This document shows positions 13,501-26,725 of a stretch of 64,000 nt of DNA, one piece after another. Source of the stretch: Myripristis murdjan. Its lineage: Eukaryota > Chordata > Actinopteri > Holocentriformes > Holocentridae. The stretch's first letter is position 1. Each line of letters starts with the position of its first letter. The DNA lies in assembly GCF_902150065.1 (NCBI RefSeq), contig NC_043990.1, forward strand, positions 7,089,276 to 7,153,275, read 5' to 3'. The position numbers and the translations under genes are program-made. The notes below the pieces were generated by a model. It was not told the DNA's origin. It saw only the letters and a list, made by a program, of their open reading frames with translations, and did no database searches.

Positions 13501-16500
13501 TCAATTTCCATGTTTTTCCAAACTTTTCAGACTTCCATTGTAAACTCTATCAACATTTACCTTTGCAGTGGGCTGTGTTGGAGGCAGGCCCATCACAGCT
13601 GGGGTGCTTTGTGCAGTAGGCAGGGTGGGGGGCAGGCTCTTGGTCAGGATTGTCTGTGGGGGGGTGGACAGGAGGGAGTCTGGTGTTTCTGGGGTGGGAG
13701 GAGAGTACGCTGACTGGGAGACCGCTGGGACCTGATGGGCTGTTGTCACTCCTCCAGACACTGGAAGAGGGAGGGACGAGGACACACGAGGAAAGATTGG
13801 GAGGAAAAGAAAGATCAATCTGACGCAATAACAAGACATTTACTTATCTATATATCTGAGTTCAAAGATAACTGTCTGCATATGTACCTGTATGAGTTTT
13901 TGTGATTGTAAGTATGGTTGTATGAAAAGTGATTATGGAAATAATGGAATTTCTTAAGCCACCCGTGCCCTGTGCTCACCTGTATTGCCCCTGCTTTTCC
14001 TGCTAGTTTTGCTTGGTTTGGTACGTGGAGGGGGAGGAGGAAGCTCTAACTCCTCCTGGGGCATCTGAGCCACTTTCTGCAGGAAAGCTTTTTCCAGAGA
14101 CTGGGCCATCAACACTATGTCATCTGTAGGCTGAGAAAGGGATGATGAAAAAAGGTTAGGGACAGTAGAAGATGGAAATTCAACAGGTTTTAAACCAAAA
14201 TCTGCTGTTAAAATGTTAAAAAACAGCTGCCACATGCTTAAAATAACTCTACAGCGTTTTTAATTGTATTACATTTTACAATACCTGTACTGTGAATACA
14301 AAGAGCAGCATGTCTGCACCACATCCAGGCTAACAACGGCAGCTGGCATGAAACAGTATCTTGCCAAGTTGCTCAAGCTCTTACTCTCTTACTTTCTCAG
14401 ACACACACATACACCCTCTGACCTTGCTATAAACACAGCATTTGGAGAGCAACATGCTCACTCAAACAGACACACACAATCTTACCTTGTTGTAGATATA
14501 GCAGTTGGTGAACATGGTGTTGAAGTCCTGCATGCATTCACTAGCACTGCGGTAGTAGTTATTCTCTAATCTCTTCTTAATAGTGCCCATGTCCATGGGA
14601 TGCTTGATGATCTTATGATAGTCCTGGATGGAGAGGGAGATATTCTCAGAGCAGGAACAGATGCTACTACAAACTAAAACTGACTAAAAAAACAAAAAAC
14701 AAAACAATGTACCGATATAAAACTAATTCTATTCAATTGTCACTTATGACTCACTAGAAGTGTGTGTTTGTGTGTCTATCTGCAGATACCCTGCCCTCTG
14801 CCTGTCTTTTCTTGTTTTGCTCTGCTTGGCACGCTTCTGGGTGTCTCCCAGCTTCCAGCCAATAACAGTGTGTAATGCAAGATTAATAGCAGGACATCCA
14901 ATACGACGTGACAAAAGTCGTGGATGCAGATTGTAGAAAACAGGAAATCTAGCAAGCAAAACACCAAGTGGACAAAGCTTGTTCCACAATGAGAGAGTCA
15001 GGGGTTCATCAATTAGCCACGCTGAAGAAGAGGATGGGGATCACAAGTGGCACTTCGAATACTCATTCTGTATTTAATCACATAAAAACAGACACTGCAC
15101 CAAGTAAAGCCACATTCTTCTGATGGCCACTGAGCAGCTACATTTTAATTACTTCATTAATTGATTTCTCAGAGATGTGATAAGGCAGTGATGTAAACAG
15201 GGCATGATAAGTATGATTCCCCGGAAAACTGGAAGTGCTGTGACAAAAATATCACACCTATTCTTTTCTTTTTCTGTGCAGAGGGACAAAGACATCTTTT
15301 AGAACTTATTTTATGTAGCAAGAGCTAAGATGAGAAAATTAAATTATGTTAAATTGAGATGGAAAAATTTCACAGACAGTCCAGTGAGTGAAATCTCTAA
15401 CAAGGAATAACTGTGATGAATTTCACTTAATACATCAGGAGAAAGAAATGTTAGCTGTAAACACAACAAGCTGGCATGGCCTATAGCTCCGAGGCAGTGC
15501 AGCAATATTTATGAATGGGCCTTAAAGCAGGAGTTGGGAGGCTTAGCACTATAAGCTATTTCAGTTGTCCATATGTGTCTCTCTCCATATAGTTGTGACA
15601 GCAACTCCATAACAGGGCTTAACATTATCTTTACGGTAAAAAAAAAAACTCGCAGTCTGACAACTGATGTAGTCATTACCCATCAAGCTGTGTTAGGTGG
15701 CTTTTGGTTTAGTGTAAGTGACTGTGTGACAGACAGGCTTGTTTCTAGAGGGAAGTTCCTGCTTTTAGAGATAAGGAGGGGATCCCAGTAATGCCCAGTG
15801 TCCTCATATTCACAAGAGGTAAGACTCTCTCTTAACTCTGAGTGTTTGTTGAGTATGCTGATCATGGTGCTGCCTGTTGTTAGCACTGTATTTTTCAGCA
15901 CCAGCTTGATTTCTTGTTAGCCTGGGCAGCAACACTTACAGGCAGGTTGAGCTTGGCAGCGTCTACTGGTTCGTGGAAGGGCCAGGCAAAGTGGTGCCTC
16001 CATAAAGACTTGAGTAAGGCCTTCTGTAGGAACTGGAGCTGGTTGGTCATCCTCCCCTGTCGGCTTGGGTCCTTCACCGGTGGCTGTGGGGGTCCTGAAG
16101 GTGTCATCTGGCCAAGGGGGGGCATCCCTGGGCTCTCAAAGCCCTCGTAAAGTAGCGAAGGTTTGCGAATGCGTTTCCCCGCCGTGCCAGAACCCTGGTC
16201 CATTGGAGTGACTCCTGTCATGCTAACCTCCACCCCACCCAGGGAGCTGTGGAGATCACAGAGGGAACTGGTCAGACAATATCATGTGTCAAAGATCAGA
16301 AGTGTTGTTCCATGCATGCAATAAGCTGCATCGGTATGAAACTACAACTCTAAAGCGCACCTGCTGAGCAGACATTCCTCAGTATCAGGATCAGCATACT
16401 TTGTTCTTCACCACATAAAACACCCATGTAACCATAGCTCTAACACTGCTAGAGCGCGGATCATTTTGCATTCAAGAACCACTACTTACCACACTGGTGG

Positions 16501-19500
16501 TATTATAAAACATTACCCAAACTGCAAATAACAGGTATACTTTCTTGTTTCACATTTAGGAAAACCAAAATTGTATGTCAGTGTTAAGATGAGCAACCTG
16601 TGCACTGCTGCTGCTAAATCTGTGCATAACTATCAGACCAACTACTTAACATTACACATACTAATGAGTTTTAACCGCTCAGTGTCTCCAAAGGACTCTG
16701 TGTTCATACTATGATCCTCCCCCCAGAAAAAAAACACAAGACTTGACAATGTACTTGCTGGATTTACAGCTTTGATCGAGTGGACTGAAATGGTGTCAGT
16801 CTCAGTTTAAGCAGTGATATGTTTAGCTGCTTGCGCGTCCAGCAAATCCTTGGATTAATATATTAATTAATGTTTGTCCTATCAATCACTTGTAGGCCTA
16901 CAGCACACAATGAATACCTGGATGTATTTCTGACAAATCCACATACCCAGAAACTGAGGGATGGGCAAGAATGCCATCTCCTCCTCTCACCCAATGACAC
17001 ATGCACAAACCCCACCCCGATTTCCTTGTTGGAGAAACTGCTTGCCCCAAAGATTGTGGGTTGGGTTTCAGCTGTCATGATAAAGTAATGACTAAAGCAT
17101 TCCTATGGAAATGCCCAAACATAATAGGCTAGACATTTAACCACCACTGACATTGATCTATTAGCTGATGAACACAAACTGGGTATCAAAATGCATTTGG
17201 TTTGATATCAGCAAAAGCTGGGATTCATCAGGCATTGTAGACTGAAGAGGTTGTTTCCCTGAGACGCCCTACTGTGTCCTGGATTGCCCAAGTCAGGAGC
17301 TAACAATGAGAGCTTCAGCACTGCTCTCTAACCTGGAATGTGACTGTACTGGATCAGAGCAGCAGACTACCTTGCGCCATTGCATCATAACAACCTGATG
17401 ACCTCAGTTCCAATTGGCTTGTCATGTGTTTTAATGCCCCTGATAATGCATCTCTGCCAGTGGGGCTGGTCTTTCATGAATGGAAGCACTGTAAACAAGG
17501 GAGGATTGTGTCCCAATTATGAAAAATGCCTGAACACAACAAACTTTAGCTGTTAATGTCTTGCTTTTACCACCCACATTGGCATATAACCTGTCATCTT
17601 TTGGCACGTTTACTCTATTCCAAAAATCCATGTTTGCTGGTAGGATGTTCATTTTGTGGATTAATCCACCATTATGTCTGACAAAAAAGGCCTGCTATCC
17701 CAACAAAATATTATAAAGTCCTAAGTTGCCTGCTTTACCATTTTGTTGTCTTACTAATGAGAGCACCTAATTTTGCATAGCAACTGTTACCACCGCAACA
17801 TGTAACCTTAATCCTTCCTACGAATATGCAAGGCCACGTGGGAAATGTATTTCTGCAGAGGGGCAACAAACACCTGCACAAATTTCACAAACCATTTTGC
17901 CTGCACTGCTCTAGCCGCAATGCTAGTAGCAACCATTGGACAGTACACTAGCATAACCATGGAAACGAGACCCCAACCCCCTACCAACACAAGGGCTGTA
18001 TTCAGTAGAATGGAATCGTCACAAACCATCAAGTGTAGGGAGCCAACTGCAGCAACAGAGACTAGAGTTGCAGTAATCCTGCACAATTTCCCAGCATGCC
18101 AGTTCTACACCAGCCACCCCTGGGCAGAACACTGTCATCGGGCCTGGTTCCGTTCTTAAATGCAGTCTTTCCGTAGCCAGTCACTGAGACCCAATTAACA
18201 TGGTTATATTAGTAAGTGTTGTATATATGCAGACACCACTGATTTACTTTGAATTAATAACTTGCTTCATCTGATTCACCCACTGTGACAAATGTGTGGG
18301 AATTTCTTGCTCTTGACATTAGTGCAGTAACAGTTCAACTCACATGGTGACATCCTCTGCTGGCCCAATGAGTCAACTAGCTGCAGGTGGTAGAGATGTG
18401 CAAATCTACCCGGACCAGAATATCTGTCAAATTTTGGTTAAAATTTCCTTGGCGGGGAAAGTGTAGTCCAACACCCTGCTTTCTGTCTGACAACCGGCTG
18501 TATGAACTCACCATTGCTTGTCTTCACTGGCCTACTGACACAATGACTATGACAACAAGACCTGCTCCACTGTCCAAAGGACAAGCAGGGACACTTGCAG
18601 TCAACTCTTGGCACACTGAATTTTTACATGACTAACGCTACTTGTGATATACATTCATAAATGATCTCAGTCTGAGTTGTTTTTGCTTATTGCTATTGTT
18701 GTCGATCATTGTTACATTTGTCGCTTAACCCGGAGTACATTTGTTAATCTGTTTTAATACCTATTTTAGGTGAGGACCCAAAAATAAGACCCCTTCAAGT
18801 CACTATGACCTTGAAGCAGTTGATGCAAGTGGGACTCAAGTCTTACTTAGCTTGCATCAGGCAGTGAAAATGCAATAAGGGGCCTCATGGGGCATCTGTC
18901 ACTGCAAGCTAGTCCTTACCTGTAACTCAGGTGAGAATGCTTTAAAAATCTACTTAATTATTTACTGGCCCATACAGTACATGTAAACAGAAGCAGTTTT
19001 ACTACATTGTAATTGTTAGAAGATAACTTCAGCAATTAGACATTACACCTGTTGGTAAAAAATGAAAATACTAATAACAAAAATGCTGTTGCAACCCTTG
19101 TAAACAAACATTAGTTATAAGGTTTCTATTGAGTGTAGTATAAAGTAAATGGTTTTGAATGATACAACTTTTGGAAACACATTGGACAGTTAAGGTGCTT
19201 TATTATAAAAAGGAAAAATATTCATGTACACAAAACATTCACAATTCTGACTAACCATCTTAGTTAAAACAAACCTTTGATGTCGACTGAATAAAGTTAA
19301 ATGGGAGAGGAAGACATGAGTGACCAATGCAGGTACATATTTCTACTTGAAAATAAAGATACTATGGGGTCATGAGACAATTTTAAGTACTTATGGTAAA
19401 TATAAGGCCTAATGATTTAAAAAAAAAAAAAAAAAAAAAAATTATAACCAACCTGGGGTGTACAGAAACAAGAGGTGATAACGTTAGTTAGGCATGGCTA

Positions 19501-20435
19501 TTTCAGTTACCAAACAACTGTCTGAAACCTTCCCCAACGAAATAACCAACCCCAAACACGCTGTGGCCCATTTACCTCAAGCAATTGTACAGAACTGTAT
19601 GTTTTTATTGCCTTAGCTGTCCAGGGCTATCATACACTCACACAATAGCTATGATGTTGCAACCAACACAGCCCCGGCACCAAACTGGATAGCAATGTCG
19701 CTATCCCGGTTACCACAACAGCCTCTGATGGTCACATGGCTACCATAACAAACCGGCTAAGCAAGTAGGAATATCGGTACGGCCGCTATATAAACAAAAC
19801 ATCTTCACATTCGAGGTTCGTTTGTTAAAATATTGGATCGTTTGCTGGTTACCGGCCGCCAACTGACATTCACCGGCTTCTTACTAAACATGAAATAATT
19901 GACGAATCCTCTGAACAACCAAAACCTGCTATCAGGCAAATTAACAAATTGGCACGCTAAAAACCCTACCAGAGCGCAAACATGGTCACACAGAGGGGGG
20001 GCCAAGGCAACTGCTGTGCTAAGTTACGTTTTAACTATCAGTCCGGGAAGCTAATGCTAGCCAAGTTAGCACCGACTACCAGGCAGCGGTAGAGAGCGGC
20101 CAACGGCTGAGGCGCTCGGAAGATGGCGCCGGCGTAGTGCTAACAACAGCCGCAGCTAAGTTACCAACCACAAATACCTATTTCGATGTTACATGTCCCC
20201 AGAAACAATGTCGCTTTAAATCCAGTTGCGACGCTATACACACTTCTTCCTGCTGCAAACTCATTGTCCATTTCTCTATTCCACTCGGTTGTAATACAGC
20301 AACGGCAGGCTTGCAGGTTACCATTTCAGAGAAAATTAGTAGATATAATCAGTACAATATTCCCTCCGATGGAAAGTTGAGAGTCAATTTTACCAGTAGA
20401 TACCTGTCAAGAGGCGGGTTTAAAGCCATATCCAT
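7584..20435 (-). CDS. brd2: Bromodomain-containing protein 2 (BET family), 12 coding exons, 835 aa
   Basis: Exons (minus): 20404-20435, 15940-16246, 14486-14623, 13980-14130, 13561-13760, 11743-12255, 10499-10627, 10189-10380, 9385-9650, 8725-9044, 8294-8422, 7584-7714. They sum to 2508 bp in frame. Seen: start [27 protein letters not shown]; bromodomain 1 (about 78-185) with FAWPF shelf and NCYIYNK acetyl-lysine Asn; bromodomain 2 (about 395-505) with YAWPF and [11 protein letters not shown]; a Ser/Glu-rich acidic block; a Lys-rich segment after LAELQEQ; the NET domain (about 674-750) with [18 protein letters not shown]; and a Ser-rich tail ending SDSDSG. Known: BRD2 binds acetylated histone H4 and recruits transcription machinery in the nucleus, and it is a conserved MHC-region gene. 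Intron 1 is 4.2 kb. The start was chosen because exon 1 joins exon 2 in phase and follows a TATA/CCAAT promoter. Confidence 0.96.
8108..8153. repeat. LINE/SINE tail-like fragment
   Basis: CTTCCCCTCAGGGATCATTA then GTATTTCTGATTCTGA matches, with a few changes, the fragment at 46800-46843. This looks like the common 3' tail of a fish non-LTR element. Short and decayed. Confidence 0.45.
10951..11330. mobile_element. MITE-like inverted-repeat element in brd2 intron
   Basis: The left end reads GTGGCTACGTTTACATCCAC and the right end, reverse-complemented, reads GAGCACATCTACATGCACAC. Both are followed by imperfectly matching ATATTC/GGAATAT stretches that make a long hairpin. Internal (AAG)n run at 11140-11164. 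No coding capacity. Resembles widespread non-autonomous elements of fish; the superfamily is not resolved and no clean target duplication was found. Confidence 0.5.
11704..11734. repeat. (GT)n microsatellite at brd2 exon 6 donor
   Basis: A GT run (CA on the sense strand) starting about 10 bp downstream of the exon 6 donor at 11742. Close enough to affect intron definition; likely polymorphic. Confidence 0.9.
14790..14948 (-). other. Candidate premature-stop (poison) exon in brd2 intron 2
   Basis: Between coding exons 2 and 3 the minus strand shows an acceptor (TTGCTTGCTAG) at about 14949 and a donor-like GGCAGG/GTATCT at 14789, bounding 159 bp. Read in the frame handed over by exon 2 it reaches TAA after 21 codons. 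Its 3' part is purine-rich (AAAACAAGAAAAGACAGGCA), enhancer-like. Known: human BRD2 makes transcripts with a conserved alternative premature-stop exon in this intron. Inferred: this may be the fish equivalent; sequence conservation was not tested. Confidence 0.35.
16247..20403 (-). other. Large intron 1 of brd2
   Basis: Holds no recognisable coding exon. The left two thirds are unique-looking sequence of moderate GC without obvious repeats. A poly(A) run lies at 19419-19440. From about 19.6 kb towards exon 1 it becomes GC-richer, with an AAGATGGCGCC (YY1-like, plus orientation) at 20120-20130, suggesting extra promoter or 5' regulatory activity inside the intron. Confidence 0.4.
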
Positions 20436-20577
20436 CAGGATGGATCCGGATTCTGTTTTTTAGCTAGACTGAAAAATCAGGATCCGACTCTGTTCGTCCG
20501 TTTTCTCCTGTGCCCCCTCCACGACGAACTGCGAGACACTGCTTCGTTGAAATGGCGACGATGCGACTACACCCGTG

Positions 20578-20967
20578 CTTTTATAGGCCTGCCGCGCACG
20601 CTATTGGACACGATACCCCGGGATGTCGACGCCCCCTAAGTTCCTATTCGCTGGTTGCACTGTCAGTCTGAGTCGCCACACCCATAAAGAACGACACTTC
20701 ACCGACAAGCTTTCTGGCCAACCTATTCGCAAATTCTCGCTGTCCATCAAGGAATTTACACAATACGATTGGCTCGGCGTACCTAGTGTTACAGAAACGC
20801 AGTTTCTAACTGGCTGTTCCTCATAATCCTCCACAAAATGCGACAGCTCGGAAGCCGCCCCGCTTCTTATCATATTACATTACGTCAACATGGGCAAATT
20901 AACTGCGGTGATTGGTCGGTGAGGTACTAACGCGGGCTTCCAGTGTAAATACAGAGAAGCCCATTGG
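20578..20967 (-). promoter_or_regulatory. brd2 promoter: TATA box plus four CCAAT boxes
   Basis: On the minus strand a TATAAAAG box lies at 20578-20585, about 145 bp upstream of the brd2 ATG. Four CCAAT boxes in the same orientation follow upstream (ATTGG on the plus strand at 20603, 20768, 20911 and 20963). A GC-rich surround supports a strong promoter. The start site should fall near 20550, giving a 5' UTR of about 115 nt (inference). Confidence 0.6.
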
Positions 20968-21060
20968 TCGTTTCAGCAGGTCACGCGTATCCCCCCGAAG
21001 CAGGAGCCTCTCCCCATATGCGCTCTCCTCTCTCCAGAATATCCGCATTTCTGTCCCTCC

Positions 21061-22900
21061 AAAGTGGCGCACCGCCGCCATTTTAAAGTACAACGTGCCT
21101 GCTGTTATAATCGATTTTTACACTATTACAAAAACGCCAAGGTTTAACAAAAACACACATCTGCGATGTATCCCGACTGGAAACACAATTTAAGTGAAAT
21201 TGACGCGAAATCGCAATTTGGTGTCCCAAAGGGGCAGGGACACCCACTACAGGCATTCAAACAAGGCCTTGGAGGCTTGCAATCTGCAAAGTAACACAAG
21301 CCAGAAACCAAAGAGGACACAACTGCAACTGAAATGTGCTGAACGGAGTTTCTCAAGCCTTCATGACTATTTACACACAACAAAAAGAGCAAACTGGGTC
21401 ACAAGAACTTGTCCTCCACTGAATGACACAGCAGTTTTCCTTCCTGCCTGCACTGACCTCAGACACATTTAGACCAAAGTTAAGGACACCTACAGCCAAC
21501 CACAAAAAATAAGTTGTTTAACATATAGACAATAAACAAGACAAATCTAAAATGGGCCTTAAACAAAATCTGAAACAGCCTACCAGACCTACTAAAAATC
21601 TAAGATTCAAAAGCTCAACTTAACCAGACTTAAGAAAAACTCAGACCATATGCCACCTATCCTAAATAAAAGCACTTAAATGACTTTTGCCTAACAATAA
21701 AGTACCGACTCTACAAATTCAACAACCACACAAAATGGTTACCTAACCACAGCAGGCGCCCATCCCCCACACTCACCAAGGTTACAGGTTCCCTACAATG
21801 TCACATAAATAAATGATGGAAAGTAACTAAAATTAAAATAATAGTAGGCTAAACATTACTAAACATGTTGCGAACTTAACACTATAAAAACAAAGACAAC
21901 ATTTGTTTAAAAGAAGTGATGATAATGTTGGTAAAAAATTAAATGTTTCCAAAGAAAGTATGTCAGAAAAACCATGTAAATTAAATAAATACAAATCTCG
22001 ACTGGTAAATTCCCAGATAATGCGAAACCTTTCTTCAAATAATCTTCTTGTCTTCCACCTCGATACTTTTTAACCAACACATTTCCCTCAAACATGTCCG
22101 CCTTCTTCCCCCATTCATGGCACAGGGTGGGGGAGGGGGAGTCATGTGATAAAATAAACCCTAGGCGGACTGTTTATCGAAACTTGAACACGTGGCATTC
22201 CTCAAAAAAATGGCGATAAAATGTATCCTCGGCGCGTCCTTTGTCGCACAACACCGCTCCTTGTGTCCACATCCCGCTCTTTTAAGAAGAATTATGCTCA
22301 AATTGGGGATAAAGTTGGCAAAATACCCGAACAAAGAGCATACTTTCGGCTAGACTTGGAGTGCTCCGATTGGTCCAGCCTAACCACGTGACGCACATCC
22401 GCTTCAGTATTATCGATTATGCTTTTTTCTCGCACTTCTTCTATTAAAATCCAGTCACGAGCGCTCTTGAAATCCCCACAACACACTCGTGGTTCAGTTT
22501 TCTCATTGGAGGATAATATAAACATACATTTAGCATGTGGTTCCTTCCGCAGGGGTTTGCCAAACGACGTCGCGATGTGCTGCAGCATGACGCATTGCGC
22601 ATGCGTGCCTGCCATGAAAACGCATTTGCCAACGGTGCAGAGAGGGATAGAAGCTGATCTAAGACCAGTTTTGTGTTTTTCTTTTTCACATGGTAATTGG
22701 GAAGATCAATACCAGTGTTCCCTGGGAAGGAGGTGGGGTTCAGCTGCAGACAAAATTCAAGAGCACGGCAAAGTGTTTGTGTTTATTAGGACGGCCATAC
22801 ATTTCTCCAGGCAGGAGAAACAGATGAGGACAAACTGAGAAGCAGGCTTTTGGATTTCATGGGTGCTCTTAAGTGAATGAGGAATGTAGAGCAGATCCTG
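21061..22900. promoter_or_regulatory. Upstream GC-rich block with a second promoter-like cluster
   Basis: GCCGCCATTTT (YY1-like) lies at 21074-21084. A cluster at 22.18-22.61 kb contains two CACGTG E-boxes (22189, 22385), GATTGG (inverted CCAAT, 22368) and an NRF1-like TGCGCATGCGTG (22596-22607). A minus-strand donor-like CCTTG/GTGAGT sits near 21778. No coding exon was recognised. It could drive an alternative brd2 5' exon or a non-coding RNA; this is inference. Confidence 0.4.
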
Positions 22901-22968
22901 TTGGGTTTTTCCTCACACTCTTAGCAAAAGGATTGCTGTCACAAGTCCCTTCTCCCCATCGCCACAGC

Positions 22969-23002
<34 letters not shown>

Positions 23003-23686
23003 CAAGCATAACTTTGGCAGGCACATAATATTAGCTGGCAACGAAAATATAGTCTGATGAGTTCAGGGCAAGAAACTAAATTTCTTTTGGGTTCTCACAA
23101 TAACAATTTTTGAGAAGAAGCCACTCTCAAAGCTTGACCTCATCTGGATGGCTACTTGGCTACTAGATTTGGGATTATGCTGTTAAAGTATCTGTGAAAC
23201 AGAGCATAGTGGATTATACCAGTTAGCCTGCACACAGAATCTTTACTTTTTGGCCGCTGTGGCACACTTGGGAAGCACAGATTCCCATGTTTATAGATTA
23301 ATTAGTAAGGTATACCATACTGTCCCCATACAAGAGGTTCAGGAAACTTGTTATCATTCTGTCCACTGTAGAGCAAAGTCTGTGAACGTTTAGCACTCAA
23401 GCCCAAATATTAGGCTTTGTTTACGTTGAACTTTGTTGTTTAATTTCATTTTTAAGGCTTTGTGGTTTAATATAGCAGCAGTGACTGGGCAGGCAGAGGT
23501 GCACTACTTTGTTGAAGAACACTTTGACAGTATACGTGAACCTATTTGATGCTGCCATTAAACCATTAAACCATTAAAACAAGCTTAGCTCACAATTAGT
23601 GTTTTAAACGGGCCTGGGCCCAGCCATGCTCCTGGTTTGGCCCACAATGGAAATGAGTGTTACTGATATGCAGTTGACTGAGATTT

Positions 23687-23736
<50 letters not shown>

Positions 23737-24317
23737 AAAAAGTGATATGTGATATGAAAAAAGTGTGATAATTCACTTATTAAGTAAATATCTATTTGCA
23801 TTAGTACAAAATTTAATTGCACATCTGTGCTCAATCCATAGCACACTGGGTGACAACCAACATGTACATAATGTTGTGAATTCTTGCTCTGACTCATAAG
23901 ACATCTCTGTTGCCCTCTTTGCTGATTATGTGAAAAATCAATAAAAGACTGAAGGAGGAAAATAAAACCTCAAAATTTTAGCATGGGCAGTGGACCAAAC
24001 ATGCAATAGCAATTATTTATATGTAACCACTAAATGTTCCTTAAGCTTTACATAATCACTACATATTAAATAATTGCATATTTGTATGTCAAATTATGTT
24101 ATTAAATGTTTTATTAAATCAACACAGATGACACACACAATGTGTTAAATCTATGGAGACACATGGGAAGCAAACAATGTTGTGTGGAGAGGCCGTCATG
24201 GCACTCTGGGCAGCCCGTGAGGGCCATGCAGGCCAGCAGGGGCTGGGCTGGGAGGGAGGGAGGGAGGGATGGGTTGGGAAATTACGTCAGAATCAGCCTT
24301 CTCTGACTCATCAGTAG

Positions 24318-24351
<34 letters not shown>

Positions 24352-26643
24352 GCTTTTCTCTCAACTCTTGGCTGCATCAGCTTGTCACATGATGATGATC
24401 AGGCGAGAAATGGTTGCCAAGGAAGCTCTCTCCCTCACAACACCTCACTCCTGAGTCGTATTTTCCTCGAGTTTTGCAAATCCACAACAAACTCTAGAAA
24501 CACACAGCACATTTATATTTCTGTAAGATCAGTGTCATAAAGAAACTGCGGAACCAAACAAATGTATTCTATATGTTGTTCAATAATGTGGTCATCATGC
24601 CATGTTTGCCTTTAGGAGGTTTTGCATAACTCTTTCAATATAGGGCTCTGCCTCACTCCATTCACTTACCATGGCTTGAAGCCTTCCTTAGCAACAACAA
24701 CAGCCCCCTTGACAACTGACGCAAGCAGCAATTTTAAGATACTGAAGAAGTGAGAAGACTGTGCATTCAAGGCTAATGTACAGTAGTGATGCCATGTTGT
24801 CTTCTTTTTTACATCACACTCTCTTTGTGAAATGGCAACTCACAGAAAAACAGATTTGCATGTGTTAAACTGCCCCCCCCCCCCCCCCCCCCCCCCCAAC
24901 CCACACACTCGCTATATCAATATTTTTACTCACACTATGTCTGATCACAAGACTGTTTTTTACCACGCTGTGCCTTCTTTATCCATGCCCCTTTCATTTA
25001 CTGTAATCACTTGATTTACTCTGATCAAAACACCATATTTGGCACTAATATGTTTGTCTTTCCATTCCCAGCTACTTTAATTTGCATCCCACTGTGTTAT
25101 TGTTTGCTCTACTAGGCCCATATTCAAAAACACACCTGTATTGTTTTCCATTGTGCCTTGTTTTTGCTTCCCATGTGTCCACTGTCAGCTTTTTTCTGGT
25201 TCAATAACATGAAATAATATGCAGCCTTTTGTCTGACAAAAAGCTCATGTCTGGAAAAAGTGATTTTTCCAGGAAATATGAAAAAAATATATTCAGTGGT
25301 GTAGAAGGTCACACACTGCAGTGACATGCAATTTTGTGGTCTTTTATCCACAGAGCTGCACAGTGCCCTGAGTAGAAGCATTTGTACAATGGGTGGCCTC
25401 ACTTGGAATCAAAGCTTTAAATGCTATATGAATTGTTTTTTTATATATATACATCAAAATGTCATTATTAAATCATTTATGACACCTTATTGTGATTACC
25501 ATAAACAAATGACTGTGGTTGAGTTGACTGGCAGTCTCTATTTCACACCAGTGCTAGTGTTACTCAAATTAAAGACCACATTTCTCCTGAAACCTTGATG
25601 TATCCTGTCCCTGTTGTGCTTGGTTGCTCCATTTTCTTTGGGAGAAACTAGGAGAAAGCATTTCATGTCTGTTTTGTATCATATGGCATATCTCTCTTTT
25701 ATGCCGTGAAGTAATACATCAGATTCCCTTGGAAAACTTGTTAGCACACAATGTAAAATGCAGTGTAGAAGCTGCCAGTCTTTTTTACATTGGTCTTGTT
25801 GGTTTATGGTTGTCATGCTAATGTCTCAAAATTAATATGTTAGTTATTTATAATGTTAAAAGGACAAACATTTCACCTTTGAAACAAGGCGTGTTCAAAA
25901 CACAGGTTCTCTGCCAGCAACAATACTAATAATTATGATAATAACAGTATAACACAGACACTTTACATCATCTGAAGGGGTGAGAACAACAGTACAGAAA
26001 AAAAAATTGAACTTCATGAAGTCTAGAGCTGCATTTTAACACTTTTATGGGGACTCTTTCTACAGCCTTATTTTGGCACACTTATTTTTGTTTTAATCAA
26101 TTTAGAAGACGGCTACCGTAAACAATAAAGCTGTGTTCGCACTTTATTCAGTGCCCTACAATTTCTGACACAATTTAACATTTAATTTGTACTTAAATAC
26201 TATTATTATGTACTTGTAATATTTCACATGTTCTGACATGTGACTGCAATAAAGCAATTTTACCATAAGTGTTACCATTTTTAAAACTCAAAGTATATCT
26301 ATAGAATATCTAAGATTATGGATGAGACCCTGTAGAGTGACATAATCATCAACTGCCGGGTTGAACAAGAGAAATAGATCCGTAAAAGTATCTCCGTCTT
26401 CACTAAATATGGTTATATGGACAACACAGTTCAAAGATGATGGCTATGTCCGGGCAAACAACAGCTGCTTAATTATGCAGTCATGCAAAATGTGTTGTAA
26501 ATGTGTGAATGTGGGTGAGGACGCTTCATTATACTCTCAAAACAGGAGGCAGGGACCATGAGATGAGTGATTTCCATCTGAATGAAGATGCACTCTATCA
26601 CTCATGTATGCATGTACCATAATGTAGAGGGAGAGAGAGTGAC

Positions 26644-26648
<5 letters not shown>

Positions 26649-26721
<73 letters not shown>
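26649..26721. repeat. (GA)n microsatellite, about 36 units
   Basis: Near-perfect homopurine GA run, the longest dinucleotide purine tract in the window; GA factor binding or triplex formation is possible. Confidence 0.95.

Positions 26722-26725
<4 letters not shown>

Noticed and set aside
13501-13839. An extended minus-strand frame beyond the brd2 exon at 13561-13760
   Set aside because: The parts outside 13561-13760 pass through good donor and acceptor sites; only the inner part joins neighbouring exons in phase.
14123-14130. Alternative acceptor for brd2 exon 4 at 14123
   Set aside because: It would break the frame; the acceptor before 14130 gives [12 protein letters not shown], the expected bromodomain sequence.
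17808-18159. Overlapping frames of about 100 codons on both strands in brd2 intron 1
   Set aside because: Opposite-strand frames of equal length with no motif or splice pattern; likely chance in a moderate-GC stretch.
22419-22838. A 139-codon plus-strand frame next to promoter-like motifs
   Set aside because: No recognisable domain, no supporting exon structure, and it covers the motif cluster itself; treated as chance.
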